This document shows positions 18,593-27,048 of a stretch of 64,000 bases of DNA, piece by piece. The notes below the pieces were generated by a model. It saw only the letters and a program-made list of their open reading frames with translations, did no database searches and was not told where the DNA came from. Positions within the stretch are counted from its first letter, which is position 1. Each line of letters opens with the position of its first letter. Made by a program: the position numbers and the translations under genes. This stretch comes from Bifidobacterium canis (lineage in GTDB: Bacteria > Actinomycetota > Actinomycetes > Actinomycetales > Bifidobacteriaceae), in NCBI RefSeq assembly GCF_009727065.1, contig NZ_WNLP01000002.1:1-64000 (forward strand). The letters run 5' to 3'.

Positions 18593-18678
18593 AGGAGCGG
18601 AATGGCTGCTGAGGAATGTGCGCGCGCGAAGCTCGCGTCACCCCTGACGAAGCAGTCGTTCCGCTCCTCCTCGCAACG
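18593..18678 (+). repeat. conserved-core hairpin element, copy 2
   Basis: The arms (CGTTGCGAGGAGGAGCGGAA and its complement) flank the same core on the plus strand. It is the nearest element to the 3' end of the esterase gene (minus strand). In the esterase transcript the core reads CTTCGTCAGG first, as copy 1 does for the antiporter. Confidence 0.88.
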
Positions 18679-18737
18679 AAGACCTCTAGCGTCTAACACA
18701 TCACTTAATACCTACCGCATAGGCGCCAGTGCAATAA

Positions 18738-19517
18738 TCAGATGATTCCGGAAGTAATATCCAGTTCGAGTAGCCATTGCCTCAGATCCGCGAATTCTTC
18801 GAGACTCACCGAGTGATCGAGTCCGCGGTAGCCGTGTTCGGTGAGCCACGTATGCTCTTCGAGCCACGCGATCGTTTCGAAAATCGTGTATTTCGGCAGC
18901 ACGGTGTCGGCCTTGCCGTATCCGTAGAACACCGGAATGTTCAGATCTGCGAGAATATCGTCGTATGGCGTGGTGCCGGGCACGTTGCCGGGCGCGACGA
19001 ATCCAGACAATGAAATAGCCGCACGGTAGCGCTGCGGGCGCACGCGCAACAGCTCGATGGCAAGCGCTCCACCCTGTGAAAAACCAATCGGCACAACGTC
19101 TCTGTTTATGTCAACATTGTCGAGCACCCAATCGTTGATAGCGTTGGCTGCGGCGAATGCGTCGTAATCGAGATCGTCTCCGACCGGCACCGAGTCGTGG
19201 AACCAGCTGTATGCGCCGGGCTGGTCGAAGAGTCCACTGGAGGTCGGCTCTTGCAGTGTCAGCGGCGCGCGCAGTGCCACGTAGTCGTTGTATGGCGCGA
19301 CGTAGCGCATCATATCCGCGAGATCCGCTTCGTTCGAACCCCAGCCGTGCAAGCAAAGGAACAGTGGGCGGTTCGGCTGTGCGTTTGCGTTTCCGCGCGA
19401 CGGCAGTGTCTGCGTTATCTCGACCGGCTCGCCGAATCGTCCGGGCACCACGGTTGCCGCGCGGCCGATGAGCGGCGCGGCGGAGTCATCATTTGTTTCA
19501 CGTGAATCATCACTCAT
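18738..19517 (-). CDS. alpha/beta-hydrolase (carboxylesterase/phospholipase type)
   Basis: The 259-residue cytoplasmic protein has the phospholipase/carboxylesterase fold. Visible parts are the oxyanion loop LHGWGSNEADL, the nucleophile Ser in GFSQGG, the acid in GKADTVLP and the catalytic His in GLDHSV. Relatives hydrolyse short acyl esters or lysophospholipids; the true substrate is unknown. ATG 19517 has GAGAG eight bases upstream; the ATG at 19523 is too close to it. It is divergent from dcd. A parS-like sequence overlaps its first codons (19494-19509) and another lies in the divergent gap. Confidence 0.85.
   Translation of the reverse strand: MSDDSRETNDDSAAPLIGRAATVVPGRFGEPVEITQTLPSRGNANAQPNRPLFLCLHGWGSNEADLADMMRYVAPYNDYVALRAPLTLQEPTSSGLFDQPGAYSWFHDSVPVGDDLDYDAFAAANAINDWVLDNVDINRDVVPIGFSQGGALAIELLRVRPQRYRAAISLSGFVAPGNVPGTTPYDDILADLNIPVFYGYGKADTVLPKYTIFETIAWLEEHTWLTEHGYRGLDHSVSLEEFADLRQWLLELDITSGII
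19494..19509. promoter_or_regulatory. parS: parS-like site
   Basis: TGTTTCACGTGAATCA has one mismatch to the parS consensus. It lies at the 5' end of the esterase gene, 98 bases from a second one-mismatch site. Confidence 0.65.
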
Positions 19518-19591
19518 GCTCATATCTCTCAATATACGCGCACGCGCGCGTGAGCGGCGAAAGTGCGGTGTGAGTGTAATCACATATCGAC

Positions 19592-19607
19592 TGATTCACG
19601 TGAAACA
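19592..19607. promoter_or_regulatory. parS: parS-like site
   Basis: TGATTCACGTGAAACA has one mismatch to the parS consensus. It lies in the gap between the esterase and dcd genes. Two near-consensus sites 98 bases apart make a chance match unlikely. Confidence 0.65.
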
Positions 19608-19694
19608 CAATTCGCTTGGTGTCACTACACTGAGTTGCAGTGTGTATTATTTCGCACGCGAATTTCGTTGTCTACTCTTCACAAGGAGAAGCTG

Positions 19695-20276
19695 ATGCTG
19701 CTATCTGACCGCGACATTCTCGCCGCGCAAGCCGAGGGTCATATTTCACTTGATCCGTGGACTCCGCAGATGGTGCAGCCAGCGTCCATTGACGTTCGAC
19801 TCGACCGGTTCTTCCGTTTGTTCAACAATCACGCATACACATACGTCGATCCGGCGGAAAATCAAGGCGAGCTGACCGAGCAGTTCGAGGTCGCGCCCGA
19901 CGAACCGTGGATTCTGCACCCGGGTGAGTTCGCACTGGGTTCCACGTGGGAGTACGTGAAGATCGACGCCACGGTTGCCGCACGACTCGAAGGAAAGAGC
20001 TCGCTCGGACGCTTGGGTATTCTTACTCACTCGACGGCCGGCTTCATCGACCCCGGTTTCGAGGGGCATATCACGCTCGAGTTGTCGAATGTCTCGACGC
20101 TGCCGGTCAAACTGTGGCCGGGCATGAAAATCGGGCAGATGTGCTTCTTCCAGCTGAGCTCCCCCGCCGAGCACCCCTATGGTTCCGCGGAAACCGGCTC
20201 GCACTATCAGGGTCAGCGCGGACCTACCCCGTCGCGCTCGTACCAGAATTTCTATCGCGCGCGCATCACTGATTGA
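19695..20276 (+). CDS. dcd: dCTP deaminase (possibly bifunctional with dUTPase)
   Basis: The 193-residue enzyme makes dUTP, or dUMP in bifunctional actinobacterial forms, from dCTP for thymidylate synthesis. It has the trimeric dUTPase-like fold with [10 protein letters not shown] (triphosphate contact), [12 protein letters not shown] containing the catalytic Glu region, and HITLELSN. The C-terminal [16 protein letters not shown] tail matches the lid. ATG 19695 has AAGGAG seven bases upstream. Actinobacterial homologues (e.g. Mycobacterium tuberculosis Dcd) carry both activities; which applies here is inferred. Confidence 0.95.
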   Translation: MLLSDRDILAAQAEGHISLDPWTPQMVQPASIDVRLDRFFRLFNNHAYTYVDPAENQGELTEQFEVAPDEPWILHPGEFALGSTWEYVKIDATVAARLEGKSSLGRLGILTHSTAGFIDPGFEGHITLELSNVSTLPVKLWPGMKIGQMCFFQLSSPAEHPYGSAETGSHYQGQRGPTPSRSYQNFYRARITD

Positions 20277-20425
20277 TCTGCTTGATCGCTTGATATTCCA
20301 CCGCTTGTTTCGCTGTTTGCACATTGCGCAAGATTGGTGAAGCAAGCGGGTGAAATATATTATCTTTTTCTTATTATTATTTAATTATTGATGCGATTTG
20401 TTGACCGAGATAGAGAAGGGCTCGC

Positions 20426-21934
20426 ATGGCTGACACAACTGACTCGTCGGATCTTCAATTTCCGGCAGACGGTAGCTCGCAGGAGGACTTCGAGGCGACG
20501 CACGTTGTAGACAAGAACGCGCTCGAGTTCCCCAGCATGGATGACAGCGGCGCTGGCGCGCCCACTGCCGCCACCACTCCTATTACGCCAAGCGCACCTG
20601 ACACCTGTGCGACGCCGGATTCCGGCGCCACACAGGTGATGCCACCATCGGCAGCGGGTGCGGCTGGCTCTGCTGGCGTGAATGGTGTTGGTCGACATGC
20701 CGCGAACACAGCTGACGCAACTGCCACCTCGCTGTTCCCCGATGCGGCGAACGATGAGGCAACACAACTGCTTGGCGACACCACTGGCAGCACGGGCAGC
20801 ACCGATGTGATCGGCAGCACCAGCATCAATCCTCCGTTGCCCCCGCACGTCGAAGAGACCATTGCACAGACCCGCGTCGCTTCTTCAGCATGGGAACCCG
20901 CCGAAGACTCCTCCACTTCAGTGTTGCCTGCATTCCGCCCAGCCACACCTCCGGTGATTCCACCGGCTTCCGACGATTTTGGCGGCGACGAGGGCGACGA
21001 CCCCAATGGCACTCCTCACCACGCTAACGACAGCGCGAAGAAGAGCCATACGAAGCTCATCGTCGGCATCACGGCAGGCGTTGTGGCCGTTGCGCTTATC
21101 GCCGGTGGCATTGTGTGGTGGAACCACAGCCGCACCAGCAGTGCGCGTTCGAAGGCATATTCGTTGTGCGAAAACGCTCAGAACTCCTATAAAGACGCTC
21201 AATCCGCGTTGCAGGCTTCGCTGAAAACCGCGAATGGACTCACCGGCACCGCAGCCGACCAGGTTGCCGATAGCGCCACGATCGACACATTGAAGACGGC
21301 CGTTTCCGATGCTCAGCAGTTGCAAGATAAGTCAATCACCGCTTGCGCGGCAGACGCTCAGACCACGTCGCTGACTGCCACGACGGAAGCGTTCCGCAGC
21401 ACCACCACTTCGATGAACGATGCGAAGACCAAGCTCGATAACGCCGTCAACGCGTTGAATGCGTCGAAGACTTCGAAGGCTCAATCGACGAATCGCGACA
21501 ACCTGAACAATGCGATCGACGAAGCGCAGAAGGTGCTCGACGCCAGCGCAGGGCTTGTGGCCGACGAGCAGACCCGCACCGATTTGCAGACACAGATCGA
21601 CAATGCGAAGAAGCTGCTCGACAACCAGAACCTCAGCAGCAATGACGTCACGAATGCGATGAAATCGCTGACCGATGCCAGCACTGCCGTCACCGATTCG
21701 CAAAGCGCGTATTCCGCGCAGCTTGCCGCCCAGCAAGCCCAGCAGCAGGCACTCAACAACACCACCGGCACTGGTGATGGCACAGGAACTGACACCGGAG
21801 ATGGCGCTGGCAACAACACCGGCACTGATGGGAACGCAACCAATAATGGTGATGGTGCTAATAATACCGGTGACGGCACTAACCAAGACGCTACGGGTCA
21901 AACCACCGACGGCAACGCCAACCCTCAATCGTGA
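20426..21934 (+). CDS. membrane-anchored helical surface protein, function unknown
   Basis: I do not recognise a family. The 502-residue protein has a disordered acidic, Ala/Thr/Pro-rich cytoplasmic N terminus (about 1-205), one transmembrane helix (about 211-231, LIVGITAGVVAVALIAGGIVW), and an outside region of predicted alpha-helix with repeats (SYKDAQSALQASL, NNAIDEAQKVLD, ITDAKKLLDNQ-like), including two cysteines (LCENAQ..., ITACAAD) that could form a disulfide. It ends in a Gly/Thr/Asn/Asp-rich tail. The helical repeats resemble FIVAR-type surface modules. The same plan, with similarly placed cysteines, occurs in the anchored deacetylase at 27049. An inverted-repeat element starts seven bases after its stop. 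Confidence 0.85.
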   Translation: MADTTDSSDLQFPADGSSQEDFEATHVVDKNALEFPSMDDSGAGAPTAATTPITPSAPDTCATPDSGATQVMPPSAAGAAGSAGVNGVGRHAANTADATATSLFPDAANDEATQLLGDTTGSTGSTDVIGSTSINPPLPPHVEETIAQTRVASSAWEPAEDSSTSVLPAFRPATPPVIPPASDDFGGDEGDDPNGTPHHANDSAKKSHTKLIVGITAGVVAVALIAGGIVWWNHSRTSSARSKAYSLCENAQNSYKDAQSALQASLKTANGLTGTAADQVADSATIDTLKTAVSDAQQLQDKSITACAADAQTTSLTATTEAFRSTTTSMNDAKTKLDNAVNALNASKTSKAQSTNRDNLNNAIDEAQKVLDASAGLVADEQTRTDLQTQIDNAKKLLDNQNLSSNDVTNAMKSLTDASTAVTDSQSAYSAQLAAQQAQQQALNNTTGTGDGTGTDTGDGAGNNTGTDGNATNNGDGANNTGDGTNQDATGQTTDGNANPQS

Positions 21935-21940
21935 CAATTC

Positions 21941-22057
21941 GCTGGTGGGGATATAAAACTGCTAGACTCTCAAGTATCATGTTGCAAGAATCGTTGAAAA
22001 ATAGCGGTTCTTGCAACTGGGCTACTACGGGGCAACAAGGTTTATATCCCCACCAGC
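21941..22057 (+). repeat. terminal-inverted-repeat element, copy B
   Basis: GCTGGTGGGGATATAAAACT (21941-21960) and GGTTTATATCCCCACCAGC (22039-22057) are the inverted ends; the flanks TTC and GAA extend the pairing. The interior holds a ten-base stem GTTGCAAGAA/TTCTTGCAAC around GAAAAATAGCG. It fills almost the whole gap between the surface-protein stop and the next gene. Confidence 0.88.
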
Positions 22058-22079
22058 GAAGAGGCATGGAGGAACGTAG

Positions 22080-22331
22080 ATGGCAAGCGACAGCAATCCC
22101 AACGAATCTACGGAAAAGCGCGAGGAGAGCGACCAAAACCGTCAGCCGAGCACTACCGGATATGTGGTGTTCGGCGTCATTCATCTCATCGTCATGCTTG
22201 TGATCGGCGCATACATTTTTGTGGGCGGCAACTTCCAAGCGGCTCTGACGTCGATTCGTGTATGGCTTCTTGCCATAGTCGTCACTGCAATCGACGTGGC
22301 GTTCTACATTCGCAACACCCGCGCCCATTAA
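22080..22331 (+). CDS. small two-helix membrane protein
   Basis: This 83-residue protein is of unknown function. It has a charged N terminus (about 25 residues, Glu/Asn/Arg rich) and two hydrophobic segments (VVFGVIHLIVMLVIGAYIF and SIRVWLLAIVVTAIDVAFYI). The start at 22080 has GGAGG upstream. The gene is bracketed by two copies of the inverted-repeat element (21941-22057 and 22407-22524), which is either chance or a sign that it travelled with them. Confidence 0.8.
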   Translation: MASDSNPNESTEKREESDQNRQPSTTGYVVFGVIHLIVMLVIGAYIFVGGNFQAALTSIRVWLLAIVVTAIDVAFYIRNTRAH

Positions 22332-22406
22332 TCCCACCAATAATCACCGGCATCCACCAATAAGCCGCTATCTCCCAGTGATGCCACCATCCACAATCCT
22401 TCATTT

Positions 22407-22524
22407 GCTGGCGGGGATGTAAAACCACTCCACACCCAAGTATTGCTTCAGCACAATCGTTGAAAAATAGCGGTTCTCGCAACAAGGCTACCGAGGGGCA
22501 ACACGGTTTTATATCCCCGCCAGC
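22407..22524 (+). repeat. terminal-inverted-repeat element, copy C
   Basis: GCTGGCGGGGATGTAAAACC (22407-22426) and GGTTTTATATCCCCGCCAGC (22505-22524) are the ends; the flanks CCTTCATT and AATGAAGG extend the pairing to nearly 30 bases. The interior TCGTTGAAAAATAGCGGTTC is shared with copy B. Confidence 0.88.
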
Positions 22525-22550
22525 ACAATGAAGGAGCACGAAGGCACAAA

Positions 22551-22594
22551 AATGGGGCGGTGAGCACCTTTGGAAGGTGTTCACCGCCCCATTT
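22551..22594 (-). terminator. terminator of the P-type ATPase gene
   Basis: The stem GGGGCGGTGAGCACCTT with complement closes a TGG loop (22551-22570, 22574-22594). It lies 52 bases past the ATPase stop and can work in both directions. Confidence 0.88.
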
Positions 22595-22646
22595 GCGACT
22601 CATAGCTTTTCGATCGCTATATGGTGCGACCTAAAAGCTGGTCAGG

Positions 22647-25637
22647 CTACTTCCTGGCGCGCATACGCAGGAAGATCTTGCGGATCTCCGAGGCGAGCAG
22701 CACGAAGAAGGCGAGGCCGATGCACTCGAGCCATGCCATCGGTGGCAGTGGCGTGGTGCCGAAGGCCGTGTTGAGGAACGGCACGTAGATCACCACGAGC
22801 TGCAGCACGATCGACAGTGCGATAGCGCCCCACAGCCACTTATTCGAGAACAGGCCCTTGAAGGCGCTCTGCAGGTGGGAACGGGAAGCCAATGCGTTGA
22901 ACAGCTGGGCGAACACGAGGATCGTGAAGCCCATTGTGCGCGCTTCGGTCATCTGCGCATCGTGACCCATCGCGTCCACGGAACGGTCGGTGAACAGGCC
23001 ACCGGAGAGGTGCATGTCCATGCCGATCAGCGTCACAACAGCCATGATGATGCCGATGTAGATGATGTCGCCCCACATTGCGCCGTCGATCACGCGATCG
23101 GTGAGCTTACGTGGCTTGCGGTTCATCACGTCTTCCGTCATCGGGTCGACGCCCATCGCGAGTGCGGGGGCGGCGTCGGTGAGCAGATTGATCCACAGCA
23201 GCTGCGTGGCGAGCAGCGGCACGGTCACGCCCACGGTTTCCGGCTGCGAGATGCCGAGGAATCCGGCGAACACCACGCCGAAGAACACGGTGAACACTTC
23301 ACCGACGTTCGAGCTCAGCAGGTAGCGCAGGAACTTGCGGATGTTGTCGAAGATGCCACGGCCTTCGCGCACGGCGGCAACGATCGTCGAGAAGTTGTCA
23401 TCCGCCAGAATCATCTTCGCGGACTGCTTCGTCACCTCGGTGCCGGTGATGCCCATGGCCACGCCGATGTCGGCTGCCTTGACGGCAGGGGCGTCGTTCA
23501 CGCCGTCGCCGGTCATGGCAGCGATGTTGCCCTGACGCTGCAGCGATTCAACGATCTTGAGCTTGTGCTCAGGAGCCACGCGAGCGTAGACGGAAACCTC
23601 GGAGGTCGCCTTGTCGAGCTGAGCCTCGTCCATCTGGTCGAGTTCGTCGCCGGTGAGCGCCTTGCCATCCTTGGCGATGATGCCGAGGTCGGAGGCGATG
23701 CGAGCAGCGGTGAGCGGGTGGTCGCCGGTGATCATCACCGTGCGAATGCCGGCGCGATGCGCTTCAGCCACAGCGTCACGCACTTCCACGCGCGGCGGGT
23801 CGATGATGCCGACCATGCCGTTCCAGATGAAGTGCTGTTCGATCACATCAGCCTGCTCGGAGATGTCGGAGATCTCGCCGGCGGCGTTCGTGCGAATGCC
23901 CGGCACGTCGATCAGCGAATTCGTGTCGAGCGGGCGGAACGCCTGGCCGAGCGTGCGGTATGCGTTGCGCGAGAGTTCCTCAACCTTGTTGAGAATATCC
24001 TGCCTGTCGCCCTCGGTGAGCTTGCGCACAGCGCCGTTCACATAAATGCGGTCGCAGTAGCTGAGCAGCACGTCTGGCGCGCCCTTTGCAAACACGGTGA
24101 GTTTGCCGGAGTCGGTGTCGTTCTTCGCGATGACCGACATGCGCTTGCGTTCCGACGTGAACGGAATCTCGGAGACGCGTGTGAAGTGCTCGTACTTCTT
24201 GTCCACGTGCAGTTTGCGTGCGGCGACGACGAGCGAAACCTCGGTCGGGTCGCCAACGACTTCCCACGTGCCCGGCTTGTCGCCTTCGCGCAGTTCGCCG
24301 TCGTTCGCCAGAGTGCCGGCACCAAGCGTCGCGTACACTTCCTGTGCCACAGGGTCAGGCACTGGGCTGCCGTCGAGCGACACCATGTCACCTTCCGGTG
24401 CGTAGCCGGTGCCGGTGAGTTCGACTTCACCGCTTGGCACGATCACTCGCTCAACGGTCATCTCGTTGCGCGTGAGCGTACCGGTCTTATCGGAGCAAAT
24501 GACGGAAGCGGAACCCAGCGTCTCCACCGAGTGCAGCTTCTTGACGATGGCGTGGTGCGCAGCCATGCGCTGCACACCGAGCGCGAGCACGACAGTCAGG
24601 ATCGCGGCGAGTCCTTCAGGAACAGCGGCGACGGCGAGCGACACTGCGAGCAGCAGCGAGTCGATCACATCGTGAACGCTGTGGAATCCTTCCAAAATCG
24701 CGAGCGCAACGAGCACGACGACCGCGATAATGCAGACTGCAATGCCGAGAATCTTCGAAACGTGATTCATCTCTTTCTGCAGCGGTGTCGCCTCGTCATC
24801 GGTGGCCTGCAGCAAGTCGGCGATCTTGCCGACCTGCGTGTTCATGCCGGTGCCGGTCACGATCGCGCGGCCAGTGCCCTGCGTCACGGAGGTGCCGTTG
24901 AACACCATGTTCATACGGTCGCCGAGAGCCTTGGCTTTCTCCAGAGTCTCCGGCTTCTTGCCCACAGGCACGGATTCACCGGTCAGCGAGGCCTCTGCAA
25001 TGCGCAGGCTCGCCGCGGCGAACAGTCGGCCATCAGCGGGCACGGTGTCGCCTTCGCCGAGCACGAGCACGTCGCCGGGCACAATGTCAGTAGTGGCGAT
25101 GCGTTCGACGCGGCCGTTGCGCAGCACGTTGGAGGTCGGCGCGGTCATCTCAGACAGCGCGTTCACCGCCTCCTCCGCCTTCGCCTCCTGCATGTAGCCG
25201 AGCACGGCGTTCACAATAAGAATGAGCACGATGACGATGGCGTCGAACGGCAGTGCTTCCCCGCCTTCGGCGCCCGGTGCCGCGTTCACTTTCTCGATGA
25301 TCCACGCGATCAACGAAATCGCCGTCGCCGCAAGCAGCAGGTAGACGAGCGGATCCTGGAACTGCTGCAGGAACTTCTTCCACTTGGGCACCGGCGGCGC
25401 GGACGCCAGCTCGTTCGGCCCGAATTTCTCGAGTCGACGCTTGGCTTCGTCGCTCGTCAAGCCGGTGCGAGTATCCACATTGAGTGCTTTGGCAACGTCG
25501 GCGGCATCGGTCAGCGACGGGTCGACGTCTTTGAGCAGCGCCTCTTGTGCCTTTACTTCCTGGGATTCTTCAACATCCGCCGTCTCCACATGGGGTTCGC
25601 GGTTTACTGCGGATGGATCTATGATGCGATCATCCAT
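22647..25637 (-). CDS. cation-transporting P-type ATPase (P2 type, probably Ca2+)
   Basis: The 996-residue membrane pump hydrolyses ATP to move a cation, most likely Ca2+, across the membrane. Features in order are an N-terminal cation-ATPase domain with LTSDEAKRRLEKFGPNEL, the actuator loop LTGESVPV, the ion-site helix PEGLAAILTVVLALG, the phosphorylated Asp in SDKTGTLTRNE (about residue 383), nucleotide-domain KGAPDVLL, hinge TGDGVNDAPA and a C-terminal six-helix domain. PEGL and overall length suggest the SERCA/PMR1 group. The ATG at 25637 has GAGGAG eleven bases upstream; an in-frame ATG at 25679 lacks one. It is a single-gene transcript ending at a strong hairpin. Metal specificity is inferred. 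Confidence 0.93.
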   Translation of the reverse strand: MDDRIIDPSAVNREPHVETADVEESQEVKAQEALLKDVDPSLTDAADVAKALNVDTRTGLTSDEAKRRLEKFGPNELASAPPVPKWKKFLQQFQDPLVYLLLAATAISLIAWIIEKVNAAPGAEGGEALPFDAIVIVLILIVNAVLGYMQEAKAEEAVNALSEMTAPTSNVLRNGRVERIATTDIVPGDVLVLGEGDTVPADGRLFAAASLRIAEASLTGESVPVGKKPETLEKAKALGDRMNMVFNGTSVTQGTGRAIVTGTGMNTQVGKIADLLQATDDEATPLQKEMNHVSKILGIAVCIIAVVVLVALAILEGFHSVHDVIDSLLLAVSLAVAAVPEGLAAILTVVLALGVQRMAAHHAIVKKLHSVETLGSASVICSDKTGTLTRNEMTVERVIVPSGEVELTGTGYAPEGDMVSLDGSPVPDPVAQEVYATLGAGTLANDGELREGDKPGTWEVVGDPTEVSLVVAARKLHVDKKYEHFTRVSEIPFTSERKRMSVIAKNDTDSGKLTVFAKGAPDVLLSYCDRIYVNGAVRKLTEGDRQDILNKVEELSRNAYRTLGQAFRPLDTNSLIDVPGIRTNAAGEISDISEQADVIEQHFIWNGMVGIIDPPRVEVRDAVAEAHRAGIRTVMITGDHPLTAARIASDLGIIAKDGKALTGDELDQMDEAQLDKATSEVSVYARVAPEHKLKIVESLQRQGNIAAMTGDGVNDAPAVKAADIGVAMGITGTEVTKQSAKMILADDNFSTIVAAVREGRGIFDNIRKFLRYLLSSNVGEVFTVFFGVVFAGFLGISQPETVGVTVPLLATQLLWINLLTDAAPALAMGVDPMTEDVMNRKPRKLTDRVIDGAMWGDIIYIGIIMAVVTLIGMDMHLSGGLFTDRSVDAMGHDAQMTEARTMGFTILVFAQLFNALASRSHLQSAFKGLFSNKWLWGAIALSIVLQLVVIYVPFLNTAFGTTPLPPMAWLECIGLAFFVLLASEIRKIFLRMRARK

Positions 25638-25892
25638 ATATCTATAATCTCCTCGGTCAGCCGCGGAGTAGTCAACCATGCGCGCGAGTTCGCATATCTG
25701 CGAGGGGCACGCTTGGCTGCGCGGTTATGGGCATACGCGAGTATCGCGATGCTAACGTTTGCCATTATTCCATACGTCGGCTATTTCACCTTTGCTAAGA
25801 AGTGAACATCGTGTGGAAATTACCGCTGAGTATCACAAGATCGCCATGTGCTGATGCCAAATGATGACAACGGGTGCTGAGAGAATGGGCGC

Positions 25893-26888
25893 ATGGCTAC
25901 TAAGAAGGGCCCGACCAAGGGGTCGGGCGGAAAGCATCGTAATTCTCTACGCGGCAAGGGCCCCACTCCGAAGGCCGAAGACCGCGTGTATCACAAGGCA
26001 TACAAGGCAAAGAAGCAGGCAGAGAAACGCCAGCGCTCAGATCCGCGCTTGGCTGCTCGCCGCCGCGCCGCACACTTCACCTCGGATTCCGACGATCTGG
26101 TGATCGGCCGCAACGCAGTGCTCGAAGCACTGCGCGTGGGCGTTCCGGCAAGCACGCTGTATGTTGCCGCTCGCATAGAGCACGATGATCGCACGCGCGA
26201 GATTGTGAAGCTGGCTGGTCAGCGCGGATTGAACCTGATGGAAGCTGACCGCATGGAAATGGATCGCATCGCACGCTCCGGCAATCATCAGGGCGTGATT
26301 ATGAAGGCCGACCCGTTCCAGTATTCGTCGCTGCACGAGCTCGTCGACCGCGCTGAGCGCAGGGCGCGCGCGATGGAGATGGCGGATTCGAAGAGCGCGC
26401 GCATCAATGCCCGCCCGCTGTTCATCGCACTCGACGGCATCACTGATCCGCAGAATCTGGGCGCTGTGATTCGTTCCGCCGCCGCGTTCGGCGTTAACGG
26501 CGTGATTCTGCCGGAGCGTCGTTCCGCTTCGGTGACCGCCGCCGCATGGAAGGTGTCGGCTGGCGCTGCCGCGCACATGCCGATCGCCCGCGTGGTGAAC
26601 CTGACGAAGGCCATCGAAGCCCTTAAAGAGCGCGGCTTCTATGCCATCGGTCTCGATGGTGGCGGTGACAAGATGGTTGGCGAAACCGGCTTCGAAACCG
26701 ATCCGCTCGTCGTGGTCCTGGGCTCTGAAGGCAAGGGTCTGAGCCGTTTGACCCGTGAGGCGTGCGACAGCATCGCCAGCATCCCGATCTCCAGCGCAGT
26801 CGAATCGCTGAACGCTTCCGTGGCCGCCGGCATTGCGCTCTACGCCACGGTGAACGCCCGCCGCAAGGCCGGCGCAGACGCCGACTAA
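25893..26888 (+). CDS. rlmB: 23S rRNA 2'-O-methyltransferase, SpoU/TrmH family
   Basis: The 331-residue enzyme methylates a ribose 2'-hydroxyl, probably G2251 of 23S rRNA, using S-adenosylmethionine. The first 60 residues are a basic, Lys/Gly-rich extension seen in actinobacterial members. A substrate-binding domain follows with VIGRNAVLEAL. The SPOUT knot motifs are DGITDPQNLGAVIRSAAAFG, VVVLGSEGKGLS and the C-terminal IPISSAVESLNASVAAGIALY. The start is ATG 25893, with a purine-rich GAGAGAATG upstream. A good hairpin follows the gene. tRNA-directed TrmH is less likely because of the RlmB-type N domain. Confidence 0.92.
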   Translation: MATKKGPTKGSGGKHRNSLRGKGPTPKAEDRVYHKAYKAKKQAEKRQRSDPRLAARRRAAHFTSDSDDLVIGRNAVLEALRVGVPASTLYVAARIEHDDRTREIVKLAGQRGLNLMEADRMEMDRIARSGNHQGVIMKADPFQYSSLHELVDRAERRARAMEMADSKSARINARPLFIALDGITDPQNLGAVIRSAAAFGVNGVILPERRSASVTAAAWKVSAGAAAHMPIARVVNLTKAIEALKERGFYAIGLDGGGDKMVGETGFETDPLVVVLGSEGKGLSRLTREACDSIASIPISSAVESLNASVAAGIALYATVNARRKAGADAD

Positions 26889-26906
26889 TCGATTATCGAC
26901 TTATTG

Positions 26907-26962
26907 CTACGCAGGTATGCCAAACACATATTCGTTGTGCCTGGCACACCTGCGTAGTTTTT
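26907..26962 (+). terminator. terminator of rlmB
   Basis: CTACGCAGGT (26907-26916) pairs with ACCTGCGTAG (26948-26957), with an inner TGCCA/TGGCA pair, followed by TTTTTAT. Confidence 0.92.
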
Positions 26963-27048
26963 ATAGTCAGCATTTCAATAGCCAGCAGAATGTATTCTGA
27001 ACTATAACGAATACGCACAAAGGGTGTGCGTGCAAAGGGGAGGTTATC

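Noticed and set aside
22875-25805. 976-residue plus-strand frame opposite the P-type ATPase
   Set aside because: Antisense shadow; no domain pattern and unlikely composition.
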